A stretch of 64,000 bases of DNA from an uncultured Mediterraneibacter sp. (GTDB lineage: Bacteria; Bacillota; Clostridia; Lachnospirales; Lachnospiraceae). The DNA is taken from assembly GCF_944377805.1 (NCBI RefSeq), contig NZ_CALWFZ010000001.1:62001-126000 (forward strand), in the 5' to 3' direction. Below, one piece after another: positions 15,577-24,681 of this stretch. Numbering within the stretch: the first letter of the stretch is position 1; every line of letters starts with the position of its first letter. A program made the position numbers and the translations under genes. The notes under the pieces are model-generated. The model ran no database searches. It was not told the origin of the DNA and saw nothing but the letters and a program-made list of their open reading frames with translations.

Positions 15577-16737
15577 TTATTTCTCGTAAGCTTCAATTCC
15601 TGCTTTCAGCCTTTTTAATCCGTCTTCCAGACGCTCTCTCGGACACGCGAGATTCATTCGCAGAAATCCCCTGCCATTGTGGTATTCGCTGCCGTCTGAT
15701 ATATACAGCCCGGTATGCTTTCTGAGAAAACCCGACAGTTCTCCGGAGTCCTCCGTCACCCTGCGGCAGTCAATCCAAAGCAGATAAGTGGCTGTTCCGC
15801 GTATTGCCGTAATACTACCGATCTCTGCGTCAATATATGTTTCTGCTCTCTTCCGGTTTTCCCACAAATACTGGTTTAAGGCGTCAAGCCATTCGCCACC
15901 CTCTCTGAATGCGGCGACAGGGGCAATCGCGGCAAATACATTCGGTTCTGCCACTTCATCTGTATTCAGGCCGCGGTTTACCCTATGCCGGAGCGTTTTA
16001 TCCGGCACTACCACGGCGGAGGTCTGTATCCCGGCTATGTTAAACGTCTTCGTCGGCGCAATACAAGTGATGCTGTTCTTTTTACAGTTTTCAGATACGG
16101 AAGCAAAGGGAACATACTTTTCTCCTGGTTTTACCAGGTCGCAGTGAATCTCATCTGAGAGTACAAGCACATGATGTCTGACACACAGATCACCGATCCG
16201 TTCCAAAGTTTTTTTGTCCCAGATCTTTCCCACCGGATTCTGAGGGTTGCACAGGAGCAAAAGAGCTGCCTGTGGATCCGACAGTTTTCTCTCCAGATCG
16301 TCAAAATCAATCTCATAGGTACCGTCTTTTAAGGCCAGCCTGCTCTCCAGAACGTTCCTCCCATTATTAAGGATCGAGTTGAAGAAAATATTATAGACGG
16401 GTGTCATAACCACCACTTTCTCAGCCACAGTAGTCATCTTTCTGACGATACTGGAAATGGCCGGAACGACTCCCGTGCAGAAGATAAGCCATTCTCTTTC
16501 TATCTCAAAATGGTGCCGGTTGCTCCACCATGACTGATACGCCTCATACCACTCATCTGTCAGAAGCGTGTAGCCGTATATTCCCTGAGCCGCGCGCAGA
16601 GCTATAGCCTCTGTCACTGCCGGAGCAGTCCGGAAATCCATGTCCGCCACCCACATGGGAAGTTCGCCGTCCGGAACATCCCACTTTACAGAACCGGTAT
16701 TTTTCCGGTCAATCAGTTCATCAAAATTGTAATTCAT
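15577..16737 (-). CDS. MalY/PatB-family PLP aminotransferase (putative C-S lyase)
   Basis: This 386-residue fold-type I PLP enzyme shows the family start with NTGSVKWD and LPMWVADMDF, the aspartate motif LSDEIHCDL and the PLP-binding lysine in APTKTFNIAG. MalY/PatB proteins are usually cystathionine beta-lyases or related C-S lyases that release homocysteine or sulfide. The start at 16737 (MNYNFDEL) follows GGGAG and lies 20 bases after the end of the DUF3737 gene, with which it is probably co-transcribed. The exact substrate is unknown. Confidence 0.9.
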   Translation of the reverse strand: MNYNFDELIDRKNTGSVKWDVPDGELPMWVADMDFRTAPAVTEAIALRAAQGIYGYTLLTDEWYEAYQSWWSNRHHFEIEREWLIFCTGVVPAISSIVRKMTTVAEKVVVMTPVYNIFFNSILNNGRNVLESRLALKDGTYEIDFDDLERKLSDPQAALLLLCNPQNPVGKIWDKKTLERIGDLCVRHHVLVLSDEIHCDLVKPGEKYVPFASVSENCKKNSITCIAPTKTFNIAGIQTSAVVVPDKTLRHRVNRGLNTDEVAEPNVFAAIAPVAAFREGGEWLDALNQYLWENRKRAETYIDAEIGSITAIRGTATYLLWIDCRRVTEDSGELSGFLRKHTGLYISDGSEYHNGRGFLRMNLACPRERLEDGLKRLKAGIEAYEK

Positions 16738-16757
16738 ACTGCCGTACTCCCTTTCCT

Positions 16758-17636
16758 TCAGGCGCATGCGCCGTGCTTTTTACAGTCTGCATCGTTGCAG
16801 AAAATCTTTGTTTTGGCAGGATCGATCTTATCTTTCTCAACAATCAGTTCTCCGATCCGATCTGCCCGGATCGTACCCCCTGAGGGGTTTAATACGCTGT
16901 CTATTTTTCCCCGGATCTCTGCGTTAACGGTAGAATATTCAAAGGCCAGTGTCGTGTTGATCAGCTTACAGTTCTTCATCACAAGATTCTCAATATAACA
17001 CATCCCCTGCAGACTCTCGATCGTACAATTGACAAGAGTCAGGTTCTTTGCATTCCATCCGAGATACTCTCCAGAGATAAAGGAATCATAGACTGTCACG
17101 TTTTCGCTGTTCCAGAACGCGTCTTTAGAGAGCATCTTTGCGTCTCTGATCTCCACATTTACCGCGCCGTCAAAGGAGTAATTCCCCACCAGCTTAAAGC
17201 TGCTGATCTTCATGTCTTTACAGTTCATGGCGAAATAGTCTCCCTTTGCGCTAACATGATTCATATTCACCTTCTCACAGTTCCAAAGCGTCTCCTGAGC
17301 GTTTGGAAAATCCACATTCTCCAGCACGACGTTCCGGCACCGCCTGAAATTCTTGGGGGCTTCGATCAGCGCGCCTCTGACCGTAATATGATCCGTATAC
17401 CAGACGCCGGCCCGGGCCATCTCAAACCAGGTACAGTCCTCAGCGGTAATATCCCTGCTGTACCAGAGCGGGTATTTCCATTTGAACATACTGTTATACA
17501 GTTCAATATTATGGCTCTCCTTGAGCGGAGATTCACCGTCATCGAATATTGTATCATAAATCTTCAGATCTTCTGCCATAAACAGTGAACGTTCCCCGGT
17601 AAAATACTGCTGTCTGATCTCCTTTTTCTTATTCAT
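16758..17636 (-). CDS. DUF3737 family protein, predicted beta-helix
   Basis: This 292-residue protein is built from repeats of roughly 20 residues with recurring N/C-L-x-F/V/I patterns (for example ITAEDCTWFEMARAG and VTVYDSFISGEYLGW), suggesting a right-handed parallel beta-helix. It matches the DUF3737 family and has no known enzymatic role. The C-terminus is cysteine- and histidine-rich (CNDADCKKHGAC). It lacks a signal peptide. GGGAGTG precedes the ATG, and the MalY-like gene follows closely. Confidence 0.85.
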   Translation of the reverse strand: MNKKKEIRQQYFTGERSLFMAEDLKIYDTIFDDGESPLKESHNIELYNSMFKWKYPLWYSRDITAEDCTWFEMARAGVWYTDHITVRGALIEAPKNFRRCRNVVLENVDFPNAQETLWNCEKVNMNHVSAKGDYFAMNCKDMKISSFKLVGNYSFDGAVNVEIRDAKMLSKDAFWNSENVTVYDSFISGEYLGWNAKNLTLVNCTIESLQGMCYIENLVMKNCKLINTTLAFEYSTVNAEIRGKIDSVLNPSGGTIRADRIGELIVEKDKIDPAKTKIFCNDADCKKHGACA

Positions 17637-17671
17637 TTAATCACTCCCTGATATTTCATAATATTTAATAT

Positions 17672-17724
17672 AATCACCAGAAGTGCCAAAAGGCACATTC
17701 CCGCACTTTGACTCACCGCCGGCA
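17672..17724 (-). repeat. Dispersed hairpin repeat, copy B (short form)
   Basis: On the minus strand this follows the pgsA terminator and reads TTGTGCCGGCGG...GGGAATGTGCC-TTTT-GGCACTTCTGGTGAT. Compared with copies A and C, a central block of about 33 bases is absent while both ends align. Confidence 0.65.
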
Positions 17725-17780
17725 CAAAAAAATAATAAGAGCATATGAACCGTCACGGTATCACAGATGCTCTTATTATT
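17725..17780 (-). terminator. Terminator of pgsA
   Basis: AATAATAAGAGCAT (17731-17744) pairs with ATGCTCTTATTATT (17767-17780), enclosing a small inner ACCG-TCA-CGGT hairpin. On the minus strand a run of eight T follows. Confidence 0.75.
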
Positions 17781-17840
17781 TTAGTAGGTAATGCCCTCAC
17801 ACTCAAATACTTAAATTGAATACTGCATTATTCAAAAAAG

Positions 17841-18422
17841 CTATGGATTGGGGCTGTCTTCTTTTAAAGTCATGATATGATGCCGGCCATAGAGTACCAG
17901 AGAGATCAGCATCATAACTATACAGACCGCAATCAGTGCTCCCGATACTGAATCCGGTATATTATACCAGAACACATGGACTATCATCATCGCATAGAGA
18001 AGCCATGTATTGACTTTACCATGCCAGTCCGCCCCAAACACTTTTCCCGTCTTCTGTATCACCAGGAGCCCGGTCACTCCCATGAAGAACTCCTTAAAAA
18101 CCATAAGGGCAAGCGGCGCGATCATAAACGGAAAACGGGTGAGCAGACAAAACAGCATAGCCACCTGAGTCAGCTTATCAGCCATCGGGTCAAGCACTTT
18201 TCCCAGATCACTGGTCATATGAAAGCGTCTTGCTATAAGTCCGTCCACCGTATCCGTCGCTCCGGACAAAATCAATACAATTCCCGTCCATACATAATTT
18301 TTCTCCACACAGTACAGCCACATAAAAACCGGAATAAGGCAGAGCCGGAAAAACGAAAGCAAATTCGGAACTGTCAGTACTTTTTTCTTGTAACTGTCTG
18401 TATTATCAAATTCAGATTTCAT
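17841..18422 (-). CDS. pgsA: CDP-diacylglycerol-glycerol-3-phosphate 3-phosphatidyltransferase
   Basis: This 193-residue integral membrane protein makes phosphatidylglycerophosphate from CDP-diacylglycerol and glycerol-3-phosphate. The CDP-alcohol phosphotransferase signature D-x2-D-G-x2-A-R-x8-G-x3-D-x3-D is complete (from GATDTVDGLIARRF to VLDPMADK, near residues 56-84). Four to six hydrophobic helices surround it. GGGGGAAA precedes the start. It is a single-gene unit ending in its own terminator. A cardiolipin-synthase-type relative is possible because the fold is shared. Confidence 0.88.
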   Translation of the reverse strand: MKSEFDNTDSYKKKVLTVPNLLSFFRLCLIPVFMWLYCVEKNYVWTGIVLILSGATDTVDGLIARRFHMTSDLGKVLDPMADKLTQVAMLFCLLTRFPFMIAPLALMVFKEFFMGVTGLLVIQKTGKVFGADWHGKVNTWLLYAMMIVHVFWYNIPDSVSGALIAVCIVMMLISLVLYGRHHIMTLKEDSPNP

Positions 18423-18524
18423 TAGGTTTCCCCCTGAGGATTTCTCTTCTGTTGTACAGGTAAGATGATAGTCCGTTTTAGAATAATTGTCAATTTGTTT
18501 ATTCTGCTTTCAGGGAAAAACCGT

Positions 18525-20822
18525 TTAGTGACATTTGCTCCATCCGCAGCATTTACAGATATTACATCCCTCTTCAAATACGAGAGGCTCTCCGCATTCC
18601 GGACAGTACATTTTATCTGTATCTGTCTCTGCGCTCACTGCCTTTGGCTTTGGGGCCCTTTCTGTTTTAACCGGAGAGCTCACTTTTCCTCTGCCCTGTC
18701 TCTGAGAGAGTTCTGTCTGCATCTCATTATACATATCCAGAAGCGCGTTTCCTACCGCCATCGGACAGCAGGCACCCTTGCTTGTGTCCTTTCTTGATAC
18801 ACGCCTCGCGGTATAGGACGGACATGAGCCGCTGGAATTAAGCTGATCCACAATCGTCTCTATATCGATACCACCTCTGGCGCTGATGGAAATCATACGG
18901 GAGAGACCTACCATAAAGTTGTTGCATCCGCCGGTGGATCCCTTGCTCAGATACGTCTCCAGAAGCGCTCCCGTGTGGGGATCAAACAGCGCAATACAGT
19001 GCAGGCTTCCGCAGCCGGTTGTGAGTTTTCTCTTCTTGCCGACCACATCGTCTGTCACAAGAAGAATTTCCCCTCTCTTCAGGCCTTCTCCTGCGGATAC
19101 TTTCTTGTTTTCTTTCTCTTTCTTCTCACTTGCATTCAAAATTCCGATTCGTTTGCATCCGTCGCGGAAGATCGTAATGCCTTTCAGCCCCTTCTCATAG
19201 GCGTACAGATACAAGCCTTCCGTCTCCTCTACGGTAAAACGATTCGGGACATTGACCGTGGAACTGATCGAAGCGTCAATATGAGTCTGCCATACAGACT
19301 GCATATCAATCCTTTGCCGGTAATCGAGAGTCATTGCGGTCACAAAATAATCCGGAAGTTCAGAATCATTTTTCAGCCCATGCTGTTTCATATAAGATTC
19401 TACAATCTTCGTGTAAACTTTATAATATACATCTGTTCCGTGCAGAGACTCTGTCTTACGCTCATAATAGTTGGCGTATACCGGTTCGATTCCTCCCGAT
19501 ATGCCAAGCATTGTAGAGAGAGTGCCTGTCGGCGCAATAGTGAGAAGCTGGGAGTTGCGCAGACCGTATTTGCGTACCAGTTCTCTCGTTTTTTCCGACG
19601 TATTTGCCTCAAAATACGGAGTGGACATGATCTCTTCAATATTACATGCCTCAAAAGCCCCTTTCTCCTTTGCCAGCAGCGCGGATGCCGCGATTGCGGA
19701 GTCAGCCATCGCAAATCCGATATTGTCGCACATCGCAATGGCGTCTTCCTCTCCATAAGTCAGGCCCAGTTTAATCAGGCAGTCCGCAAGCCCCATAATT
19801 CCCAGACCGATCTGGCGCCATTTTCCTACGCTCTCCCGCTGCTCTTTCAGCGGGTGAAGAGGCAGTCCTTCCTCCAGCACTTCGTTAAGAGCGCCAACCG
19901 AAACTTCCACGCAGCGTTTCAGCCCTTCAAAATCAAACTGTGCATGATCTGTAAAGGCATCCTGTACAAACTCGGCAAGATTGATGCTGCCAAGCAGACA
20001 GCTTCCGCCTGCCGGAAGCGGTTCCTCCGCGCACGGATTCACTCCCGCATAAGAGAATTCCTCCGTATTACTCAGCAGGTTCCAACCGTCAATCCGATCC
20101 CAGAAGAGAGCTCCCGGCTCAGCGTAATCCCAGTTAGTCTCTGCAATCCTGCGGAACAGCTCCCTTGCATTGACCGACCGCTCAATCTCTTCTCCTGTAG
20201 CCTCTCTTGTGTAATGGAGCAGATATTCCTCGTTATTTTTCACCGCTTCCATAAAATCCTCGTGAATGCGGACAGAAATGTTGGCTTTCGTCACTTTTTC
20301 CAGATCTGTCTTCAGATCGATAAATTCCTCCACATCCGGGTGGGAGCAGTCGATGGAAATCATCAGTGCGCCTCTGCGCCCGTTCTGACCGATGAGAGCT
20401 GTCACCAGAGAATAAAGCTCCATAAACGAAACAGAACCGCTCGTCTCCTTGGCCGCATTATTGATCTTCGCGCCCCGGGGGCTGAGTCTTGATATATCGA
20501 CGCCGCATCCGCCGCCGTAGCTATAAGTGCGGGCAAGCTTTTTCGCACAGTCAAAAATACTCTCGATATTGTCCTCCGGCGGTTCAATCACATAACAATT
20601 CGAGTAAGTTACCTTTCTTCCTTTCTGATCCAGTCCTCTGTTTGAGAGAATTCTCCCCCCGAACAGAAACTTCTTTTGACGGATATACTCTGCAATTTCC
20701 CCGTTTCCGCCGCTGATACGGTTCATCCACTGTTCAAAGTCCTCTCCGTCACTGCAATACTTTTTGGTCCATATGTCTGTCCCAAGCTGGTTCTCTTCAC
20801 CAAGCCATTCTTCTACTGTCAT
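18525..20822 (-). CDS. nrdJ: Adenosylcobalamin-dependent (class II) ribonucleotide reductase
   Basis: This 765-residue protein reduces ribonucleotides using coenzyme B12. Catalytic landmarks are SNCYV, the NPCAEEPLPAGGSC active-site segment and the later TIAPTGTLSTMLG. The C-terminal region adds the B12-RNR tail domain (LTTGCGSLHCIALFD through SGSCPSYTARR) and a zinc-ribbon-like end CPECGEP...CNICKCCGWSKC. B12 dependence fits an obligate anaerobe. The 200-base upstream gap shows no B12 riboswitch but does hold a perfect palindrome. AGAGGT precedes the start. Confidence 0.95.
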   Translation of the reverse strand: MTVEEWLGEENQLGTDIWTKKYCSDGEDFEQWMNRISGGNGEIAEYIRQKKFLFGGRILSNRGLDQKGRKVTYSNCYVIEPPEDNIESIFDCAKKLARTYSYGGGCGVDISRLSPRGAKINNAAKETSGSVSFMELYSLVTALIGQNGRRGALMISIDCSHPDVEEFIDLKTDLEKVTKANISVRIHEDFMEAVKNNEEYLLHYTREATGEEIERSVNARELFRRIAETNWDYAEPGALFWDRIDGWNLLSNTEEFSYAGVNPCAEEPLPAGGSCLLGSINLAEFVQDAFTDHAQFDFEGLKRCVEVSVGALNEVLEEGLPLHPLKEQRESVGKWRQIGLGIMGLADCLIKLGLTYGEEDAIAMCDNIGFAMADSAIAASALLAKEKGAFEACNIEEIMSTPYFEANTSEKTRELVRKYGLRNSQLLTIAPTGTLSTMLGISGGIEPVYANYYERKTESLHGTDVYYKVYTKIVESYMKQHGLKNDSELPDYFVTAMTLDYRQRIDMQSVWQTHIDASISSTVNVPNRFTVEETEGLYLYAYEKGLKGITIFRDGCKRIGILNASEKKEKENKKVSAGEGLKRGEILLVTDDVVGKKRKLTTGCGSLHCIALFDPHTGALLETYLSKGSTGGCNNFMVGLSRMISISARGGIDIETIVDQLNSSGSCPSYTARRVSRKDTSKGACCPMAVGNALLDMYNEMQTELSQRQGRGKVSSPVKTERAPKPKAVSAETDTDKMYCPECGEPLVFEEGCNICKCCGWSKCH

Positions 20823-20953
20823 ATCCTGTACCTCTTTCCACTTCTAACTATTATCTGCGCATGAACTGTCATACATGTACATCGCAAATAAAATGTTATC
20901 ATTGCTACAGGAAAATATCAAGGCTTGACAAACAGAAATTTGCCGTTCCAACC

Positions 20954-20972
20954 ACAAAATATAGTATTTTGT
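20954..20972. promoter_or_regulatory. Perfect palindrome upstream of nrdJ, possible regulator site
   Basis: ACAAAATA-TAG-TATTTTGT lies about 130 bases upstream of nrdJ in an AT-rich gap. NrdR boxes are AT-rich palindromes of similar size, but the match to the usual ACACnATATnTnGTGT form is only partial, so the regulator is uncertain. Confidence 0.4.
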
Positions 20973-21022
20973 TAAAATTGACTATACATTAACTAGTTTT
21001 TTTGTACGGAATCCCCGGATAA

Positions 21023-21742
21023 CTACGCGTCAAGAATCCTCCCGTCCGTGGAAATCGTCACAACGCTCCAGGGAATAAATTTACCGCTTTTCTGAAGCGC
21101 TGTCTTTGCCGCATGTTCCAGTCCTCCGCAGCAGGGCACTTCCATTCTAACAATAGTGACACTCTTAATATTATTGTTGCTAATAATCTCAGTAAGTTTC
21201 TCCGAATAATCCACATCATCCAGCTTTGGACAGCCTACAAGCGTAATATGCCCTTTTATAAATCTCTCGTGAAAGTTTCCGTACGCATAAGCGCTGCAGT
21301 CAGCAGCAATCAGAAGCTTTGCCCCGTCAAAATACGGCGCATTCACCGGAACAAGTTTAATCTGCACCGGCCACTGGGACAGACGGCTTACCTGATCTTT
21401 TTCAGGCGGTTGATCCTTACCTTCCTCTTCCTCTCTGCGCGTGATGGATTTTGACTGAGATCCCGGGCATCCGCACGGAAGCGCCATTCCCTCTTTTTTC
21501 ATCTTCTCCTGCATGTTTTTCATAACAGCCTCATGATCATAGGCAGCCGCTTCGCGCTCTACAAATGAGATAGCATTTACAGGACATGTGGGAAGGCAGT
21601 CCCCCAGCCCGTCGCAGTAATCATCCCGCAGAAGTTTTGCCTTGCCGTTTATCATACCGATGGCGCCTTCATGGCAGGCTCTGGCGCATGCGCCGCAGCC
21701 ATTGCATTTTTCTTCGTCAATATGAATAATCTTCCGTATCAT
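21023..21742 (-). CDS. 4Fe-4S ferredoxin-domain protein
   Basis: This 239-residue protein has two N-terminal ferredoxin motifs (CNGCGACARACHEG and CDGLGDCLPTCP, the second with an altered first spacing). A charged linker with a CGCPGS cysteine cluster leads to a C-terminal domain of about 120 residues containing LIAADCSAYAYGNFHERF, VGCPKLDD and VPCCGGLEH. Clostridial proteins of this build are annotated only as 4Fe-4S binding or ATP-binding proteins; a redox or metal-sensing role is plausible. The start at 21742 has AAGGAGAG. An upstream in-frame ATG lacks a ribosome site. Confidence 0.82.
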   Translation of the reverse strand: MIRKIIHIDEEKCNGCGACARACHEGAIGMINGKAKLLRDDYCDGLGDCLPTCPVNAISFVEREAAAYDHEAVMKNMQEKMKKEGMALPCGCPGSQSKSITRREEEEGKDQPPEKDQVSRLSQWPVQIKLVPVNAPYFDGAKLLIAADCSAYAYGNFHERFIKGHITLVGCPKLDDVDYSEKLTEIISNNNIKSVTIVRMEVPCCGGLEHAAKTALQKSGKFIPWSVVTISTDGRILDA

Positions 21743-21832
21743 AATGTATTCTCTCCTTAAATAAGCTGTGATATTTTGTTTCTCCTTCACCTGTCTGACA
21801 AGTGTATTATGTCATAATTATATTTTCTTTTC

Positions 21833-21848
21833 TGTTGTAATTACAACA
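21833..21848. promoter_or_regulatory. 16-base perfect palindrome between divergent genes
   Basis: TGTTGTAATTACAACA lies between the 4Fe-4S protein gene (minus) and the DUF4854 lipoprotein gene (plus). Its placement fits an operator for one or both. I could not assign it to a known regulator. Confidence 0.45.
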
Positions 21849-21949
21849 AAACAGTAGATTTATGAGTTGTTTCATATGAATATACTTGATCTTATATATA
21901 CAATGTGTAATAATGACAATGATTTACATATAACCAGGAGGAAAAGAAT

Positions 21950-22498
21950 ATGAAAAATCGTATACGTAAAATGTTACTGATCGCTTGCGCGGCGGTTTCT
22001 GCGCTTCTGATCACAGCCTGCGGCGGCTCCGGAAATGATGCTGCCAAGACCACTCCTCAGACAGAGGATACTTCTGATGATGCTACAGCGGAAGACGATA
22101 CTGCTGAGGATACTTCTGATGCAGACGCAACCGGAAAATACGCAACTATCCAGGAATTCATCGATTCCGACATGATGCAGCAGTCGCTTCAGCAGCAGAT
22201 GGAAAGTCTGGAAGGAACCGGAATGTCAATGACAATTACAGGCGAGGAGAATAAGCTTGTATATACATTCACCATCGATGACCCGGATCTGTCCGCAGCG
22301 ATTAATCCTGCTGATCTGGAGTCTTCACTGGACTCCCAGGCTTCTACTTTTGAGTCTGTTGCAGCAATACTTCCGGCTGCCATCGACGTCGACAATCCGG
22401 TCGTAGTTGTTCGCTATATCGGAAGCGATGGAACAGAACTTGCGTCAAGAGAGTTCGTCCCCACTGATGACAGCACAACTGATACGGCAACAGAGTAG
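21950..22498 (+). CDS. DUF4854 family lipoprotein
   Basis: This 182-residue exported lipoprotein has a positively charged start, a hydrophobic core and a lipobox ending LITAC with the lipidated cysteine at position 24. An acidic Thr/Asp/Glu-rich linker (residues 33-60) precedes a globular domain with the DUF4854 hallmarks ATIQEFIDS, NKLVYTFTIDD and DVDNPVVVVRYIGSDG. The function is unknown; such proteins are common in Lachnospiraceae. AGGAGG precedes the ATG and a terminator follows. Confidence 0.82.
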   Translation: MKNRIRKMLLIACAAVSALLITACGGSGNDAAKTTPQTEDTSDDATAEDDTAEDTSDADATGKYATIQEFIDSDMMQQSLQQQMESLEGTGMSMTITGEENKLVYTFTIDDPDLSAAINPADLESSLDSQASTFESVAAILPAAIDVDNPVVVVRYIGSDGTELASREFVPTDDSTTDTATE

Positions 22499-22523
22499 TC
22501 TGTAAAATATATTTATGTAAGAG

Positions 22524-22562
22524 ATACGGCGCAGTCCCGCAATGGACTGCACCGTATGTTTT
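22524..22562 (+). terminator. Terminator of the lipoprotein gene
   Basis: ATACGG-C-GCAGTCC pairs with GGACTGC-A-CCGTAT, followed by GTTTTG. The convergent SDR gene ends two bases further. Confidence 0.75.
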
Positions 22563-22563
22563 G

Positions 22564-23397
22564 TTATTCAGATCCTGTTACATCTCCGTAATAATAGCTT
22601 GCTGTTGCACCTCCGTCAATCAGGATAGTGGAACCTGTAATATAAGCGCCGGCAGGTCCCATCAGAAGCTCGGCAACATTCGCCACTTCGTCCGCTGTGC
22701 CAGGGCGTCCGGCAGGACATTTTGCAAACATGTTTTTATAAAATTCACCACGGGGACCATTAAATTCATCAATGGCAAGAGGTGTCACAATAATGCCAGG
22801 CGCAATATCATTGAGCCGGGCACCACGCTCGCCCCACCTGACTGCTTCTGCCATTACACGCTTTTCGTTGCAGCGTTTCGCCATCTGATAAGCATGGAGC
22901 GTATCACGAATGTTTTCGGGGCGAAGCATTTCAAGCTCTAAGAGTTCTTCGGCAGGAGTCGTAGCAAGTAATTCGTCCTGTTCGGGGGTAAGAGCGGGCA
23001 TACGGAATCCGCTCTGGCTGGAGATCGTAACCCCAGCGCCGCCTTCTCTGATAACCTTTCCGACTTCTTCAAGCAATACAGCGGTCCCATAGAGATCTAC
23101 CTTCAGAATCGCTTCAATGGGAGCCTGACTGGGCGAAACGCCTGCAGCATTGATCAGCATAGCAATATCACCATACTTTTGCGCCTCTGTAATCAGATTC
23201 AAAATGGATTCACGAGAGGAAAGATCCATTTCAAACGGTACCGTATCAAAGCCTGCGTCATTCATAATTTTAGAAATGGTCTGCGCATTGAGCAGACTTT
23301 TATCACCGATCACAATTTTCTTTCCAAATCCGACTCTGCGGGCAATCGCCATACCAATCTGCCCGGCTCCTGTTAAAATAACAACATCTCTTTTCAT
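22564..23397 (-). CDS. Short-chain dehydrogenase/reductase (SDR family)
   Basis: This 277-residue classical SDR has the cofactor motif TGAGQIGMAIAR, LINAAGVS (the NNAG equivalent), a catalytic Ser in ISSQSGF and the YQMAK Tyr-Lys pair. The C-terminal GSTILIDGGATASYYYG is typical. An insertion between Ser and Tyr (LTPEQDELLATTPAEELL) is longer than usual. The substrate is unknown; many gut SDRs act on steroids or sugars, but nothing here decides this. The start at 23397 is chosen because AGGAGG lies eight bases upstream; an ATG two codons earlier is too close to it. A LysR gene lies upstream on the same strand. Confidence 0.88.
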   Translation of the reverse strand: MKRDVVILTGAGQIGMAIARRVGFGKKIVIGDKSLLNAQTISKIMNDAGFDTVPFEMDLSSRESILNLITEAQKYGDIAMLINAAGVSPSQAPIEAILKVDLYGTAVLLEEVGKVIREGGAGVTISSQSGFRMPALTPEQDELLATTPAEELLELEMLRPENIRDTLHAYQMAKRCNEKRVMAEAVRWGERGARLNDIAPGIIVTPLAIDEFNGPRGEFYKNMFAKCPAGRPGTADEVANVAELLMGPAGAYITGSTILIDGGATASYYYGDVTGSE

Positions 23398-23543
23398 GCT
23401 CATTTCCTCCTTAGATTGCCTTTTTGCCCAGGGCGCTCTTTCCGGAAAATGTACTTTTCCTCATCTGCACATTATATTATACGAATGGATCTTTAGTGGA
23501 ACAATTCGAGTTTCATGTCTTTTGTATAAGAAAAACTGATACA

Positions 23544-23578
23544 GTCATCAAAAGTACCATAAGACACATTATCATAAA
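23544..23578 (-). repeat. Dispersed hairpin repeat, copy D (degenerate, short)
   Basis: After the LysR-gene terminator the minus strand reads TTATGATAATGTGTC-TTAT-GGTACTTTTGATGA, matching the 3' end of copies A-C. The hairpin stem keeps pairing through G-U wobbles where bases differ from the other copies. Confidence 0.45.
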
Positions 23579-23605
23579 AAAGAGTCTGCAGACAGCAGAC
23601 TCTTT
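23579..23605 (-). terminator. Terminator of the LysR-type regulator gene
   Basis: AAAGAGTCTGC and GCAGACTCTTT form an 11-base stem with a 5-base loop, followed by TTTTTT on the minus strand. Confidence 0.8.
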
Positions 23606-23615
23606 CCGCATAGCG

Positions 23616-24506
23616 TTATTTATTTTTATCAAACTGTGCCTTCAGTATTTCGGCAAATTCTTCGACATAAAAGCCTGCATTATCAGCTTTCCAAAACGCG
23701 CAGTAATTACGATGGATCGGTATTTTGTTCCGACAAAGGGGCAGGCGGATAATCGTTTCCGCATACTGTGGGGGCAAGGCGCCGCCCTCTATAGGAAGAT
23801 AGCCTTTCCCACTGACTACCATCAGCCGCGCTTCATCCAGATTCTCGGCGAATATCACCGGGCTTATAATACCATAAATCTCACGATAATAGTTTTGCTC
23901 ATGTTCTTGCTGTTCCTTAGAGGCTATCAGGATGCAAGGGATGTACCGCAGATCTCCTGCATTTACATGTCCCATACCCGCAATCGGGTTTCTTGTGGAA
24001 ATCTCAATATGACAGTCAATAGTTGTAAGAATAATATTGATATATTCATTGGAAAAAGCCCGGCGTTGATCATTTAGAATCAAATCCAGTTTATCTGTCC
24101 GAAGCAGTCTGTATAAATCTTCATGATTTCCGGTTTTTATATCGACTGAGACGTCCGGATATTTCGCGGCAAACTCAGCTACCGCTTTCTGGAATTCAGG
24201 CCCGCCATAACCTTTCAAATATCCGATATGTAAGGTAAAGGCGTCGCCTTGGGCGATCTGGGCGGTTTCTTTGCATAATCGATCAAAGTCTGCCGTCAGA
24301 ATCAGACTTTGCCGATAGAAATACTCCCCCGCCGGTGTCAGCGTGAAACGACGGTTTTCCCGTTTCAGCAATGTGACGCCAAGCTCCCGCTCCAGTGCCT
24401 GCACCTGCTGCGAAATGGCTGACTGTGATATATAGCATTCATCGGCAGCTTCACTGAAGCTGTTACATTGAACTACAGTTTGAAAATATTTAATCTTCTT
24501 TAGCAT
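23616..24506 (-). CDS. LysR-family transcriptional regulator
   Basis: This 296-residue LysR-type regulator has an N-terminal winged helix-turn-helix (FSEAADECYISQSAISQQVQ, then LGVTLLKRENRRFTLTPAGE) and a periplasmic-binding-fold effector domain. The start at 24506 (MLKKIKYF) follows GGGAGAAAG; the open frame extends further upstream without a ribosome site. The SDR gene lies downstream on the same strand but behind a terminator, so co-regulation is possible and co-transcription is not certain. The effector is unknown. Confidence 0.9.
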   Translation of the reverse strand: MLKKIKYFQTVVQCNSFSEAADECYISQSAISQQVQALERELGVTLLKRENRRFTLTPAGEYFYRQSLILTADFDRLCKETAQIAQGDAFTLHIGYLKGYGGPEFQKAVAEFAAKYPDVSVDIKTGNHEDLYRLLRTDKLDLILNDQRRAFSNEYINIILTTIDCHIEISTRNPIAGMGHVNAGDLRYIPCILIASKEQQEHEQNYYREIYGIISPVIFAENLDEARLMVVSGKGYLPIEGGALPPQYAETIIRLPLCRNKIPIHRNYCAFWKADNAGFYVEEFAEILKAQFDKNK

Positions 24507-24681
24507 GGTTACTTTCTCCCTGTGTTTGCTTTCTATACCGCAAATCTCATGGTAACTTCCGCACCGCCGCTCTGATACGCTCCAAAAACGTGATGCTGTA
24601 ATTATCGGCTTAACTATAGCATATATCTGTGCCGGGATCAAACGCCAGGAGATCCGGCCAGTATAACTCTTGATTTTATGA

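Noticed and set aside
18975-20492. A 505-codon plus-strand frame inside nrdJ
   Set aside because: It is antisense to a well-conserved enzyme, has no family features and no ribosome site; it is a codon-usage shadow.
20823-21022. A cobalamin riboswitch upstream of nrdJ
   Set aside because: The gap is about 200 bases and AT-rich; I could not find the conserved B12-box core.
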